A stretch of 64,000 bases of DNA from Kosakonia radicincitans DSM 16656 (GCF_000280495.2 NZ_CP018016.1:2418001-2482000); one strand, 5' to 3'. Positions 27,310 through 36,197 are shown, counted from the first letter of the stretch. Made by a program: numbers and translations. Notes: generated from the letters alone by a model not told the origin.

Positions 27310-28301
27310 GACGCCACCTGCAGCAGCACTTTGCCGATGTTGGCGTTGGCTTCAAGGATACGATGAGCGTCAGCCGCTTGCGCTAGCGGCAAGGTTTGAT
27401 ACAGCGTCGGCGCGACTTTGCCTGCGGCGATCAGCGGCAGCAGATGCTTGCTGATGCACTGCGCCAGCCGCATTTTCTCGGCCACGCTTTTGGGGCGCAG
27501 GGTAGAAGAGGTGATGCTCAGCCCTTTGCGCATCACCAGTTGCAGATCGAGTTCAATCTTCGCACCCTGCATAAATGAAAGACTGATATGACGTCCGCCC
27601 GGCGCTAACACGCTCAGGTTGCGCGCCACGTAATCGCCACCGACATTATCCAGCACCACATCGACACCGCGTCCTTCGGTTGCGGCAAGCACGACGGCGA
27701 CGAAATCTTCGTTGTGGCGGTTGATGGCGCGCCATACACCGAGTTGTCGCAGCGCCGCAATCTTTTCACTCCCGCCAGCCGTCGCAATCACTCGCGCCCC
27801 GCATGCCTGCGCACACTGAATAGCAAAGGTGCCAACGCCGCTCGCCGCACCGTGAATCAGTACGGTTTCGCCCGGCTGCAAACGCCCCAGTTCAAACAGG
27901 TTATGCCACACGGTAAATGCTGCTTCCGGCACGCCTGCGGCCTGCGCGAGCGGCAGCGTTTCTGGCACGGATAAACAGAGTTCAGCGCGCGCTACGCAGT
28001 AGTCCGCATAACCGCCGCCATTGAGCAGCGCCATGACCGGCGAGCCAACAGCGGGGAATTCAACGCCTGCGCCCAGCGCTACCACGGTGCCGGAGACTTC
28101 CAGCCCCAGCACATCGGTTACCCCTGGCGGCAGCGGCATACCGTTGCGCTGCAGGATATCGGGGCGATTGACCCCCGCACTGGCAACACGAATCAGCACC
28201 TCACCGGCGCCAGGCAGCGGGACAGGGCGCTGTACGCGCTCTAATACCTCAGGGCCTCCAGGCCGGCACGCAATCACGGCATTCATCATTTCAGGTATCA
28301 T
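27306..28301 (-). CDS. NAD(P)H quinone oxidoreductase, zinc-free MDR family
   Basis: A 331-residue medium-chain dehydrogenase of the PIG3/QOR branch: SAGVNRPDILQRNG, GLEVSGTV, and the nucleotide motif IHGAASGVGTFAIQ near residue 145. The zinc-ligand cysteines of alcohol dehydrogenases are absent. It probably reduces an enone or quinone with NADPH. It starts six bases after the ABC ATPase gene and overlaps the GST gene, so the operon is tightly packed. Confidence 0.9.
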   Translation of the reverse strand: MIPEMMNAVIACRPGGPEVLERVQRPVPLPGAGEVLIRVASAGVNRPDILQRNGMPLPPGVTDVLGLEVSGTVVALGAGVEFPAVGSPVMALLNGGGYADYCVARAELCLSVPETLPLAQAAGVPEAAFTVWHNLFELGRLQPGETVLIHGAASGVGTFAIQCAQACGARVIATAGGSEKIAALRQLGVWRAINRHNEDFVAVVLAATEGRGVDVVLDNVGGDYVARNLSVLAPGGRHISLSFMQGAKIELDLQLVMRKGLSITSSTLRPKSVAEKMRLAQCISKHLLPLIAAGKVAPTLYQTLPLAQAADAHRILEANANIGKVLLQVAS

Positions 28302-28307
28302 CGCGGC

Positions 28308-29456
28308 TTACCCCTGGTTTGCCGTGCTAAAGGCGCACACGCCTTCGTCATCGACACTCACGCCAACCAGACTACCGACTGGCCAGCGCGTCAGCGAATT
28401 CAGGCCGGACTGGCGGGCAAACAGCGCGGCGTTGCCCAGTGCAGGCACATCAAGATGGACATCAACATGATCGCCCTGAAAGACATGGGCGATAACCGTG
28501 GCGCTAAACAGTGAATGCGGGCCAAGCGCGGCCAGTTGAATATTTTCCGGACGGACGTAGACATCAAGGCGCTCGCCAATCGTGGCATGAACGCGCTCTG
28601 CTGGCAGACGCAGCACATTACCGCCCAGATCGAGTATTGCATCGCCATCGCGACCGGCGTAGCGCCCCGGCAGAATGTTTACATCACCGACAAAACCTGC
28701 GACAAACGGATCCTGCGGACGGCGATAAATCTCATCCGGTGTGCCGATCTGGCGTACATGGCCTGCCGACATCACCACCACGCGATCGCTCATGCTCAGC
28801 GCTTCCCCCTGATCGTGCGTCACGAAGACGGTGGTGACGCCAAGTTTGCGCTGAATCGCTTTCAACTCAACCTGCATTGACAGGCGCAGGTTTTTATCCA
28901 GCGCGGAGAAAGGCTCATCCAGCAGCAGCACTTTGGGGCGAATGACCAGCGCGCGGGCCAGCGCCACACGCTGCTGCTGGCCACCAGACAGTTCACGTGG
29001 CTTACGGTGGCCGTAACCAGCAAGCTTCACCAGCGCCAGCGCCTGCTCAACGCGTTCAGCAATCTCGGCTTTGGGCACACCGCGCATACGCAGGCCGTAA
29101 CCCACATTCTTCTCGACTGTCATATGCGGAAACAGCGCGTAGTTCTGAAAGACAATGCCGATTTCCCGCTGCCAGGGCGGTATATCGGTCACCAGATCGC
29201 CATCAATAAAGATCTCGCCGCCATCCGCTTCGGCGAAACCCGCCATCAGATTCAGCAGCGTGGTTTTACCGCAGCCTGAAGGGCCGAGCAGCGTAATAAA
29301 TTCCCCTTCCTCAATCATCAGGGAAATTTTATGTAGGGCGATGGCGTCGCCAAAGCGTTTCAGTACGCCATCAAGCCGTACGGCAACGTTAGCGTTGCGC
29401 GCGACGGGGGGCAGCGTGTCGGGCTGCGGGAATGTGGTGATTTCTGCACTGACCAT
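28308..29456 (-). CDS. ABC transporter ATP-binding protein, PotA-like
   Basis: A 382-residue ATPase with Walker A GPSGCGKTT, Q-loop FQNYALFPHMTV, signature LSGGQQQR and Walker B VLLLDEPFSALD, followed by a C-terminal TOBE regulatory domain (about 295-380). Polyamine/iron class. It is the only ATPase near the PotB/PotC/PotD-like genes in the other operon, so it very likely completes that transporter. It has about 180 bp upstream of its start and may have its own promoter. Confidence 0.92.
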   Translation of the reverse strand: MVSAEITTFPQPDTLPPVARNANVAVRLDGVLKRFGDAIALHKISLMIEEGEFITLLGPSGCGKTTLLNLMAGFAEADGGEIFIDGDLVTDIPPWQREIGIVFQNYALFPHMTVEKNVGYGLRMRGVPKAEIAERVEQALALVKLAGYGHRKPRELSGGQQQRVALARALVIRPKVLLLDEPFSALDKNLRLSMQVELKAIQRKLGVTTVFVTHDQGEALSMSDRVVVMSAGHVRQIGTPDEIYRRPQDPFVAGFVGDVNILPGRYAGRDGDAILDLGGNVLRLPAERVHATIGERLDVYVRPENIQLAALGPHSLFSATVIAHVFQGDHVDVHLDVPALGNAALFARQSGLNSLTRWPVGSLVGVSVDDEGVCAFSTANQG

Positions 29457-29639
29457 GGAATCTCCAGAAACGGGGCTATCAAATACTGTCCACCAGCATA
29501 CGGCTTAAGCGTGCATCACGCGGTTAGTGCTTCCTGAAGCTGGCATTTGGAAAAGTTAAAGCAGTAAAGAGTGGGGGATAAATGCCGGGCGGCCAGGATG
29601 CGCCCTGCATTTACGGTGCGATGGTGTTGGACGGCAACG

Positions 29640-30797
29640 TCATGCTTTCTGGCACATCCACGTCGCAAGACGACGTAGCAGGGCATCGCAGGCCTCCATC
29701 TGTTCGATGGTGATAAATTCATCCGGTTTATGGCCCTGCGCCATACTACCCGGCCCGCAGACCACGCTGGGAATACCTGCCTGATGGAACAACCCGCCTT
29801 CCGTACCGAATGCGACGGTGCTGAACGCGTCAGAACCGGTGAGATGGGCAAGCAGCCGGGCCGCGGCGCTTTGCGCGTCGGTGTACAAACCGGGATAACC
29901 GCTAATGGGATAAAAGCGGATCGCTGCCTCGCCATTCACGGCGTGCATTTGCGGCAGGAGTTCGCGCTGCGCGTAATTCTCCAGTTCCCGTGCCACTTCC
30001 TGCGCATCATCCTGCGGCAATGTGCGTACCTCGAAGTCAAACGTACATTCGGCAGGCACAATATTGAGCGCCCGGCCGCCCAGGATGACGCCCGTTTGTA
30101 CGGTGGTAAACGGCGGATCAAAACGCGCATCCTGATGTTCCGGCGCGGCCAGCCGCTGGCCTATCACCGTAAGCTTATGGATAAGCTTTGCGGCATATTC
30201 GATGGCATTCACGCCCTGTGGTGCGTAAGCCGAATGGCAGGCGGCACCCTGTACTTCACAACGCACGCCGAGCTTGCCTTTGTGGCCGAGCACGGGTTGC
30301 AGTTCGGTGGGTTCGCCAATCAGGCAGATATCGGGCTTTTCCGGGCGCCGGGAGAGGGCATCCAGCAGGGTTCGCACGCCAAGGCATCCCACTTCCTCAT
30401 CATAGGAAATGGCCAGATGCAGCGGTTGCGCCAGCGGCTGCGTAAGAAAATAGGGGACGGCAGCCAGCACGCAGGCGATAAAGCCTTTCATGTCCGCCGT
30501 GCCGCGACCGTACAGTTTGCCTTCTCGTTCAGTCAGTACAAAAGGGGGAACGCTCCAGCTCTGCCCGTCAACGGGCACCACGTCGCTGTGGCCCGAAAGC
30601 ATCACGCCGCCGCTACCCGCCGGGCCAAGCCGGGCATACAGATTCGCTTTGCTGCCTTCGGCGTTGTGAATCAGTTCGCACTCGACACCAAGCCCGGTTA
30701 AGTAGCGACGAACAAAGTCGATCAGCGCCAGATTAGATTCGCGGCTGGTGGTGTTAAACGCCACCAGTTGTTCCAGCAGTTTGCGGCTGCTCATCAT
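29640..30797 (-). CDS. M20 peptidase, acetylornithine deacetylase (ArgE)-like
   Basis: A 385-residue zinc amidohydrolase. Metal ligands are visible: His in SGHSDVVP, Asp in GRGTADMKG, the Glu pair in SYDEEVG, Glu in IGEPTE, and His in AQGHKPDEF near the end. The central lid domain is normal. Because this copy lies in a transporter/oxidase operon and not in the arg cluster, it more probably removes an N-acyl group from an imported compound. AAGGAG lies upstream of two adjacent ATGs (30797, 30794). Confidence 0.88.
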   Translation of the reverse strand: MMSSRKLLEQLVAFNTTSRESNLALIDFVRRYLTGLGVECELIHNAEGSKANLYARLGPAGSGGVMLSGHSDVVPVDGQSWSVPPFVLTEREGKLYGRGTADMKGFIACVLAAVPYFLTQPLAQPLHLAISYDEEVGCLGVRTLLDALSRRPEKPDICLIGEPTELQPVLGHKGKLGVRCEVQGAACHSAYAPQGVNAIEYAAKLIHKLTVIGQRLAAPEHQDARFDPPFTTVQTGVILGGRALNIVPAECTFDFEVRTLPQDDAQEVARELENYAQRELLPQMHAVNGEAAIRFYPISGYPGLYTDAQSAAARLLAHLTGSDAFSTVAFGTEGGLFHQAGIPSVVCGPGSMAQGHKPDEFITIEQMEACDALLRRLATWMCQKA

Positions 30798-30812
30798 CGG
30801 ATCTCCTTGCGG

Positions 30813-31487
30813 TTACTCGTCGCCCGGCACGCCATAACCCGGCGCACTGCGGGGATCGAGTGCGCGGGTTAAATAGTCCTGCATCTGCGGTTTATAGGCG
30901 TGCCAGAGGTTACTAAGTTCAGCAATCGGATCGGCATCGGTCCAGTCAACGCGCAAATCAACAATCGGCCAGACTGGCGAATCGACAATCGACAGCGCCG
31001 CCGAATGCACCGGACCGGCTTCCCCGCCCGCTTGCAGGCCCACCTGCATCGCGGCAATGAGCCTGTCAGCAAGATGCCCGGACTGCTGTTCGAAGGCGTT
31101 GACCATCGCGGTAATAACATCAGTATTTGCCAGCAGATTACCCGCCGCCACGCAGTTCTCCCCGCGCAGTGCGTGGTTGACGCCCAGCGTCTTTTCGCCG
31201 CTGTAGAACGCGCTTTCACCGCTGGCTGTCAACACGGTAACCTGTCGGTACATGAAGTAGTCATCCGTGTCGAGCCCGAATTGCAGTGCGGTTTCGGCAG
31301 CATCGCCTTGCTGTAACCGATCAAGAATGCGCGGCCCCAGCGCCGGTAAGGTGATGTTTTGCGTTGATACCGCGCCAACCTTGCTGCGCAGCCAGGGGCA
31401 GCGCGCGCCGACCGCGATGCTGGAAGAGCTAATAGCAATGCCGATCTGGCCGGTTTGCGCGCAGCGTCCGATAATCGATAACGTCAT
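30813..31487 (-). CDS. DUF1028 family protein (Ntn-hydrolase-like)
   Basis: A 224-residue cytosolic protein beginning MTLSIIGRCAQTGQIGIAIS and continuing with SIAVGARCPW and STQN, the conserved face of the DUF1028 fold, which is related to N-terminal-nucleophile hydrolases. The biochemical role is not established. It lies four bases after the RidA-like gene and just before the M20 deacylase, a frequent grouping in amino-acid-derivative catabolism. Confidence 0.85.
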   Translation of the reverse strand: MTLSIIGRCAQTGQIGIAISSSSIAVGARCPWLRSKVGAVSTQNITLPALGPRILDRLQQGDAAETALQFGLDTDDYFMYRQVTVLTASGESAFYSGEKTLGVNHALRGENCVAAGNLLANTDVITAMVNAFEQQSGHLADRLIAAMQVGLQAGGEAGPVHSAALSIVDSPVWPIVDLRVDWTDADPIAELSNLWHAYKPQMQDYLTRALDPRSAPGYGVPGDE

Positions 31488-31491
31488 GATT

Positions 31492-31926
31492 TTAGGCTCC
31501 TGATTGCGGCTGCCAGTCGTCCGGAATCACCGCGATAACATCAATTTCCATCAGCCATTGCGGCTGACCAAGCGCAGAAATGACCAGCCCGGTTGAGATC
31601 GGAAATACACCCTTCAGCCATTTGCCAACCACTTGATAAACCGGTTCGCGGTAGCGGGGGTCGATGATATAGGTGGTGGTTTTAACGATGTGTGACAGAT
31701 CGCTGCCCGCTTCTTCCAGCAGTTGTTTTACGTTCTTCATCGCTTGCTCGGCCTGCGCTGCTGGATCGCCAAGCCCCACCAGGTTGCCTTCGAAATCGGT
31801 ACCAATCTGGCCGCGAACGTACACGGTATTGCCTGCGCGCACGGCCTGGCAAAGATCGTTATCAAGTGACTGATTTGGATAAGTGTCTTTGGTGTTGAAT
31901 TTACGAATGCGGGTATGTGTGCTCAT
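31492..31926 (-). CDS. RidA/YjgF family protein lacking the usual catalytic arginine
   Basis: A 144-residue trimeric-fold Rid protein: VYVRGQIGTD, QAMKNVKQLLEEAGSDLSHIVKTTTY and the final EIDVIAV are typical. At the position of the imine-hydrolysing Arg of E. coli RidA (FPARS) this protein has FPIST, so Ser replaces Arg. It therefore belongs to a Rid subgroup whose imine deaminase activity is doubtful. First gene of the 25.3-31.9 kb operon. Confidence 0.88.
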   Translation of the reverse strand: MSTHTRIRKFNTKDTYPNQSLDNDLCQAVRAGNTVYVRGQIGTDFEGNLVGLGDPAAQAEQAMKNVKQLLEEAGSDLSHIVKTTTYIIDPRYREPVYQVVGKWLKGVFPISTGLVISALGQPQWLMEIDVIAVIPDDWQPQSGA

Positions 31927-32493
31927 GTCTGCCTGCCTGGAAATGGATTCCCGGCAAGGTATACCTTCTCAGGCATAACAAACAAAACAGAATAATCCGA
32001 GGCGTTAGTTTAGAAAATGCGAACACCCCTCCAGACCTGCACCGCTTTTGTCATCATCAAACGACGGAGCGCCCCGGCGCAAAAGGCCTGATAACGTTTT
32101 TTCCACATTTCAATCGCCGCCTCGTAAAAGTCTTGCGGGTCGCTGATGAATCTACATGGATATCAGCGCGTTACATTTCCTTACCTAAAGCCGCTTTGAT
32201 GAAATAATAACGTAATTAAATTAATGAAAAGTGAATGATGTGTTCAGGCGCCTGGTTTGCCGCTTATTCCCGCAGGTGCCTTTGTTCAGCCAGTGTCAAT
32301 CACGTAATTGTGTATCTGAAACAGAGAGCTTGTTAGCCGCCAGCGCGGGAGCCATAAGCGTTGCGGGGTAACGAGCGCGAGGAAAAGCTGGCTTTGCTTA
32401 TAACAAAGCTCTTACATCCAGAAACGAAATAGTAATCTTTAGTTATATTTGCGCGGGTAAATTAAATGTCTCACCTTTCTTTGAGGAATGGTT
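31927..32493. other. Gene-free region upstream of ridA-like and chorismate mutase genes
   Basis: 567 bases between divergent genes. No frame in it has both a ribosome site and sensible composition. It should contain the promoters of the leftward catabolic operon and of the rightward chorismate mutase gene; AT-rich stretches near 32200-32230 and 32430-32465 are the likely places. Confidence 0.45.
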
Positions 32494-33027
32494 ATGAAGA
32501 ATTTCGCATCAACTCTACTCATGTCCGGAAGCGTTTTTGCGGGAGCATCAGCTTCCATCTGTCTTAATGCCCTTTCGTTAATCCTGACCGAACGCATGCA
32601 GATAATGAGAGACGTTGCGGCTTACAAGGCGAAGTATGATTTACCCGTGGAGGATTTAGCGCGGGAAGAAAAAGTGCTGTCGGCGGCGCGGAACACGGCG
32701 CAAGAAGCCGGGCTGGAACCTCAGTCAGTGGAGTCGTTCATCAGTGCGTTGATGACTGCGGGTAAAACGATACAGTATCGCTATCTGGCAGATGGGTTTG
32801 CGCCAGCAGATTTATCTGTCACCCAACGGGATCTTGAGGGAATCAGACAGCGTATCAATGAACTGGACAAGCATTTGCTCATGACCATCAGCCAGCGGCT
32901 TCGCACAGGTCAACTCTCTTATTCTGAGCGGGCCTGGCTGGCTGAGAGAACAGCGTCTCCGAATCTGACTGTAGCCGAGAAGGATAATCTACTGGACACC
33001 ATGCGCTATATTCAGCGCGCCGGGTAG
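32494..33027 (+). CDS. Periplasmic chorismate mutase, AroQ-gamma type
   Basis: A 177-residue exported enzyme converting chorismate to prephenate. A signal peptide ends near residue 20 (FAGASAS). The mature helical protein carries the AroQ-gamma set: LTERMQIMRDVAAYKAKY, EDLAREEKVL, and KTIQYRYLADG, supplying the Arg, Lys, Glu and Gln of the active site. The start at 32494 is chosen because GAGGA sits 7 bases upstream; the ATG at 32488 is too close. Exported forms occur in plant- and animal-associated bacteria; a role in the host or in scavenging is unproven. Confidence 0.9.
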   Translation: MKNFASTLLMSGSVFAGASASICLNALSLILTERMQIMRDVAAYKAKYDLPVEDLAREEKVLSAARNTAQEAGLEPQSVESFISALMTAGKTIQYRYLADGFAPADLSVTQRDLEGIRQRINELDKHLLMTISQRLRTGQLSYSERAWLAERTASPNLTVAEKDNLLDTMRYIQRAG

Positions 33028-33586
33028 GAGAGCGCTACTGCGCTGCCAGGCGATTCAGCGTCCGGGCTGGTAAGTGTTTTCGGGCCACTGATCATTCAGA
33101 CCGATTCGATTAACGCTTTGGATGCATATGCGGTACGGAAGAAATATTTCATCACGATTATTCAATCCGACAGGGTCGGCTGGCGGCAATATCAAACCCG
33201 ATAATTCAGGCGCTGGAAATTAACGATAATTCATCATTATCTGATTCCTCTTACAGCGCTTCTGTTTTCTCATTTGCAAAACGAATTGACGCAATTCCGT
33301 CATATTTCAGATTTACCGATATCTTCAGGTTCACGTGATACCCGGTTTTTATGTCGCTGAAAGCCTTTTATCGTTATACCACTGGCGATATTTAAAAGCG
33401 TTATTGCAGTAAAGTTTAATTTTATAATGTTAAATTTGTCTAATGAAAATGAGAACCTCCGCGGGTAACGTCCCGACGGTGTTTTTACAGATATTGCAAT
33501 ACAGTTTACTTTTGTATGCCTCCGGAGAATAACATCAACGATACCGGGTGACAGTGTTGGCATTAATGACTTTTTACGGAGTGAAC
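33028..33586. other. AT-rich gap upstream of an unknown gene
   Basis: About 560 bases of falling GC content without a supported gene. A reverse frame at 33300-33593 lacks a ribosome site and looks random. No repeat or RNA gene was seen. Confidence 0.4.
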
Positions 33587-33964
33587 ATGGCATCTGAAAC
33601 GCGTAATTTTATTAACTCTATCATTAAAAATTTTAAAGAAGCCATTGGGTTGATTAACGTGTTGATCCTGGAACCCGAGGAGCCTGACACCTTGCGGTTG
33701 CTGCACTTTAAACTGGATGTTATCAAGGCGGGTATTGAACAGGATATTCGCCTGTTAAGCAGGGCCAGCCTGGACAGCAACGCGATGCTTTGTCTTTACC
33801 CGATACACAATGCACTAAACGCGCTGAACTATTGTCTTGGGATCCTGAAACATATGCCGATAAATAATCAGTTTTATCATGACTTCGAAGAGGTTAAGCA
33901 TGCTGTCAATGCCCTTGATGCCATATCCGGACGGGTTTTTACAAATCCGGGAAGTGATGAATAA
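33587..33964 (+). CDS. Hypothetical small helical protein
   Basis: A 125-residue protein I do not recognise. It is predicted to be almost wholly alpha-helical, soluble, and without signal peptide, with Leu/Ile heptads (NFINSIIKNFKEAIGLINVL) suggesting a helical bundle. The start at 33587 (MASETRN) follows GGAG at 33580-33583; an in-frame ATG at 33548 lacks a leader. GC content is lower than that of its neighbours and it stands alone between the chorismate mutase and polygalacturonase genes, so it may be recently acquired. Confidence 0.65.
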   Translation: MASETRNFINSIIKNFKEAIGLINVLILEPEEPDTLRLLHFKLDVIKAGIEQDIRLLSRASLDSNAMLCLYPIHNALNALNYCLGILKHMPINNQFYHDFEEVKHAVNALDAISGRVFTNPGSDE

Positions 33965-34193
33965 TCATAAATTTCCCTTTTACATGAAATAAAAAACCGT
34001 ACGAGTTGCTAAAGCCAGCGCGATTTAATCAATGAACGCCTGTTCACTGACTGTTGTAAAAATGAAGAGGCGAAAAATTATATCTTTTTTTTCGCAACAA
34101 ACATAAACGCCACTTCAACTGAACACCTGTTTGCTACATTTTTTTATCGCGGCGACGCTACAATACGTTAATAATTCTGATGTCGGGATCATT

Positions 34194-35534
34194 ATGTTTA
34201 TTCTTCGCTGTCATTTGAAAGTAATAATCGCTGGCATGTTAGCCGTCCTGGTATCAGGGTTCAGCGCGACGATATTGGCCCAGGATAGCCCTGATTTACC
34301 TGAGCCTGTACTGCCCGCGCATATCTGCGCAAAACTGGCTCCCCGGCAGACTTATTCAGCAGGCGACGATACCCAACGGCTTCAGTCGGCGATTAATCAC
34401 TGCCCCCGGGGTGAGGCTTTACAACTCCTTGCCGGTCGTTTCTCCAGTGGACCTTTGACCATGAAATCTGGCGTTACACTCTGGATTTCACATGGCGCAA
34501 TGCTCACAGCAAATACTGACCCACGTGTTTACGACAAAAATGGGCGCTGTGGAACCCTTGATCATAAGGGGAATGGCTGTCGGCCCTTTATTCTTTTTAA
34601 GAACAGCGACGGTGGAGGTATTGTCGGGGAGGGGATTATTGATGGGCAGGGCGGTGAGCTGATGAAAGGCGAGGATGAATCATGGTGGCAGCTGGCTCGC
34701 CGCGCGCAGACTGAAGGTGCGGCGCAGAATGTGCCTCGCCTGATTGAAATAGATGATGGCTCAAATATTATTTTTCACGGCATTACGCTGCGAAATTCAC
34801 CTGGATTCCATGTCACCCTGAAGAATGTGCGCAATGCGACTTTCTGGGGCGTACGTATTGATACACCCGCAAATGCCCGTAATACCGACGGCATTGATCC
34901 TGTTTCGTCGCAGAATATCGTTATTGCTCACAGCTTCATCAGAACCGGTGACGACAATGTGGCGATTAAAGCTGGCGCCGCTGGACCCACGCGCCATGTA
35001 CTGTTAGTGGACAACCATTTTTATTGGGGACACGGCATGTCGATTGGTAGCGAGACGGTGGGCGGTGTCAGCGACATTCGGGTGCGTGATTTGACGCTTG
35101 ACGGTACGACTTCAGGGCTTCGTATCAAAAGTGATATCAGCCGGGGCGGAATGGTCAGTGATATCCGCTACGACAATGTTTGTATGCGGGGGAACCGGCG
35201 GCCGCTCGACTTTGATACGCATTATGATGCACACGCGATCGGGAACAACATTCCCGTCTACCGTGATATCTCGCTGAGTCATATTTCCGGCGAAACCGGC
35301 CAGTTGGTGTTACGCGGTTATGATGCCGTTCATCCTTTGTATTTTGCCTTGAACGGTGTCTCTTTCAGCAATGCGGCTCGTTGGCTAATTGAATCGGCGC
35401 AGATCCGCATTGGCCCAGGCGGTGTCTCGCCTGTTCCGCCGGGAGAAGCATCGGTACAGCGATCGGTTGTTTCTGCTGATTGCGCAAAAAACTGGATCTC
35501 TTTTCCCGTGACGGATGCGCCATCCGTAAAATGA
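34194..35534 (+). CDS. Secreted polygalacturonase (GH28)
   Basis: A 446-residue pectin-degrading glycosidase that hydrolyses alpha-1,4-galacturonan. An N-terminal signal peptide ends near residue 30 (ATILAQ). The parallel beta-helix carries all GH28 motifs: NTDGID (230-235), GDD (252-254), GHG (279-281) and RIK (310-312), which hold the catalytic Asp residues, the general His and the substrate-binding Arg-Lys. The start at 34194 is chosen for the signal peptide; the frame is open from 34131. A plant-associated lifestyle is suggested. No pectate lyase or exporter genes adjoin it. Confidence 0.92.
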   Translation: MFILRCHLKVIIAGMLAVLVSGFSATILAQDSPDLPEPVLPAHICAKLAPRQTYSAGDDTQRLQSAINHCPRGEALQLLAGRFSSGPLTMKSGVTLWISHGAMLTANTDPRVYDKNGRCGTLDHKGNGCRPFILFKNSDGGGIVGEGIIDGQGGELMKGEDESWWQLARRAQTEGAAQNVPRLIEIDDGSNIIFHGITLRNSPGFHVTLKNVRNATFWGVRIDTPANARNTDGIDPVSSQNIVIAHSFIRTGDDNVAIKAGAAGPTRHVLLVDNHFYWGHGMSIGSETVGGVSDIRVRDLTLDGTTSGLRIKSDISRGGMVSDIRYDNVCMRGNRRPLDFDTHYDAHAIGNNIPVYRDISLSHISGETGQLVLRGYDAVHPLYFALNGVSFSNAARWLIESAQIRIGPGGVSPVPPGEASVQRSVVSADCAKNWISFPVTDAPSVK

Positions 35535-35645
35535 ATGCCGCAGAAAGCGGCTATTTTAATGAAACATCAGATCGGACACGCCGGGTGGCCTGCGGTTGTC
35601 AGGCCGACGATTTCTCTCAACTTTCACGGCGAAAACCACGACGCA

Positions 35646-36008
35646 CTATGCTGATTGCTGGCGCAAATGCTGCGTTTTAGGGGAGCCGATACTGCGACGC
35701 CACGCGCCGGGTGCCTGGCCATACTGACGCTTGAAGCTGCGGTTGAAGGACTGCTGGGAGTCAAAGCCTAACGCCATCGCCACGTTCAGAATCGGTTCGT
35801 CGCTGTGGGCTAAGCGTTCGACCGATTTTTTCAGCTTTTGTGCTCGAATATACTCGGCGAGACGATAGCCGGTATGTTCTTTGAATATCCGCTGGAGGTG
35901 CCATTTCGAATAGCCGGCTCGCCTGGAAACGGTGGCAATGTCCAGACGGTTTTCCAGGTTGTTGTCGATCCAGTCGAGTAAATCGTGAATAAATGCGCCA
36001 GTGTTCAT
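35646..36008 (-). CDS. rarA: RarA, AraC-family regulator of the OqxAB pump
   Basis: A 120-residue single-domain AraC protein of the MarA/SoxS/RamA/Rob group: DWIDNNLENRLDIATVSRRAGYSKWHLQRIFKE forms the first helix-turn-helix and ALGFDSQQSFNRSFKRQYGQAPGAWRR the second. In Klebsiella and relatives RarA is encoded divergently from oqxA and activates it. The divergent placement here is the same. Confidence 0.93.
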   Translation of the reverse strand: MNTGAFIHDLLDWIDNNLENRLDIATVSRRAGYSKWHLQRIFKEHTGYRLAEYIRAQKLKKSVERLAHSDEPILNVAMALGFDSQQSFNRSFKRQYGQAPGAWRRSIGSPKTQHLRQQSA

Positions 36009-36047
36009 CTTGTTTCCTCACGCAGGCTATTAAAAGCATCTTTGTCT

Positions 36048-36105
36048 GTTGCATTTAAAGTGACCCGCTTTTGCATTAATTGCAAGTTTTATTGTTGCAT
36101 TTAAA
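36048..36105. promoter_or_regulatory. Repeats and palindrome on the rarA side of the oqx control region
   Basis: Two exact copies of GTTGCATTTAAA (36048-36059 and 36094-36105) flank the inverted repeat TTGCA-N5-TGCAA at 36071-36085. They lie 40-97 bases upstream of the rarA start on its template and share the TTGCA core with the oqxA operator. They are probable binding sites of OqxR or RarA; which protein binds is inferred. Confidence 0.5.
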
Positions 36106-36141
36106 TCCCTGTCCGAAACGGGGCATTTGCCGATGACTCAA

Positions 36142-36160
36142 ATAGCACATAAAGTGCAAC
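36142..36160 (+). promoter_or_regulatory. Candidate marbox upstream of the oqxA promoter
   Basis: ATAGCACAT...CAAC fits the MarA/SoxS/RarA recognition pattern AYnGCACnnWnnRYYAAAY with two mismatches. It lies immediately before the -35 element, a usual position for class II activation. Confidence 0.4.
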
Positions 36161-36197
36161 AATTATTCTTGCACTTAATTAAGCGCCTTCCTACAAT
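36152..36197 (+). promoter_or_regulatory. oqxAB promoter overlapped by an 8-bp inverted repeat
   Basis: A -35 box TTGCAC (36169-36174) and a -10 box TACAAT (36192-36197) are separated by exactly 17 bases. The -35 box lies inside a perfect inverted repeat, AAGTGCAA (36152-36159), N9, TTGCACTT (36169-36176). A repressor bound there would block RNA polymerase, which fits the Rrf2-type OqxR encoded downstream. Confidence 0.7.

Noticed and set aside
29516..29935. A 139-codon reverse open frame at the end of the M20 gene
   Set aside because: It overlaps the metal-binding C-terminal part of the M20 enzyme in another frame.
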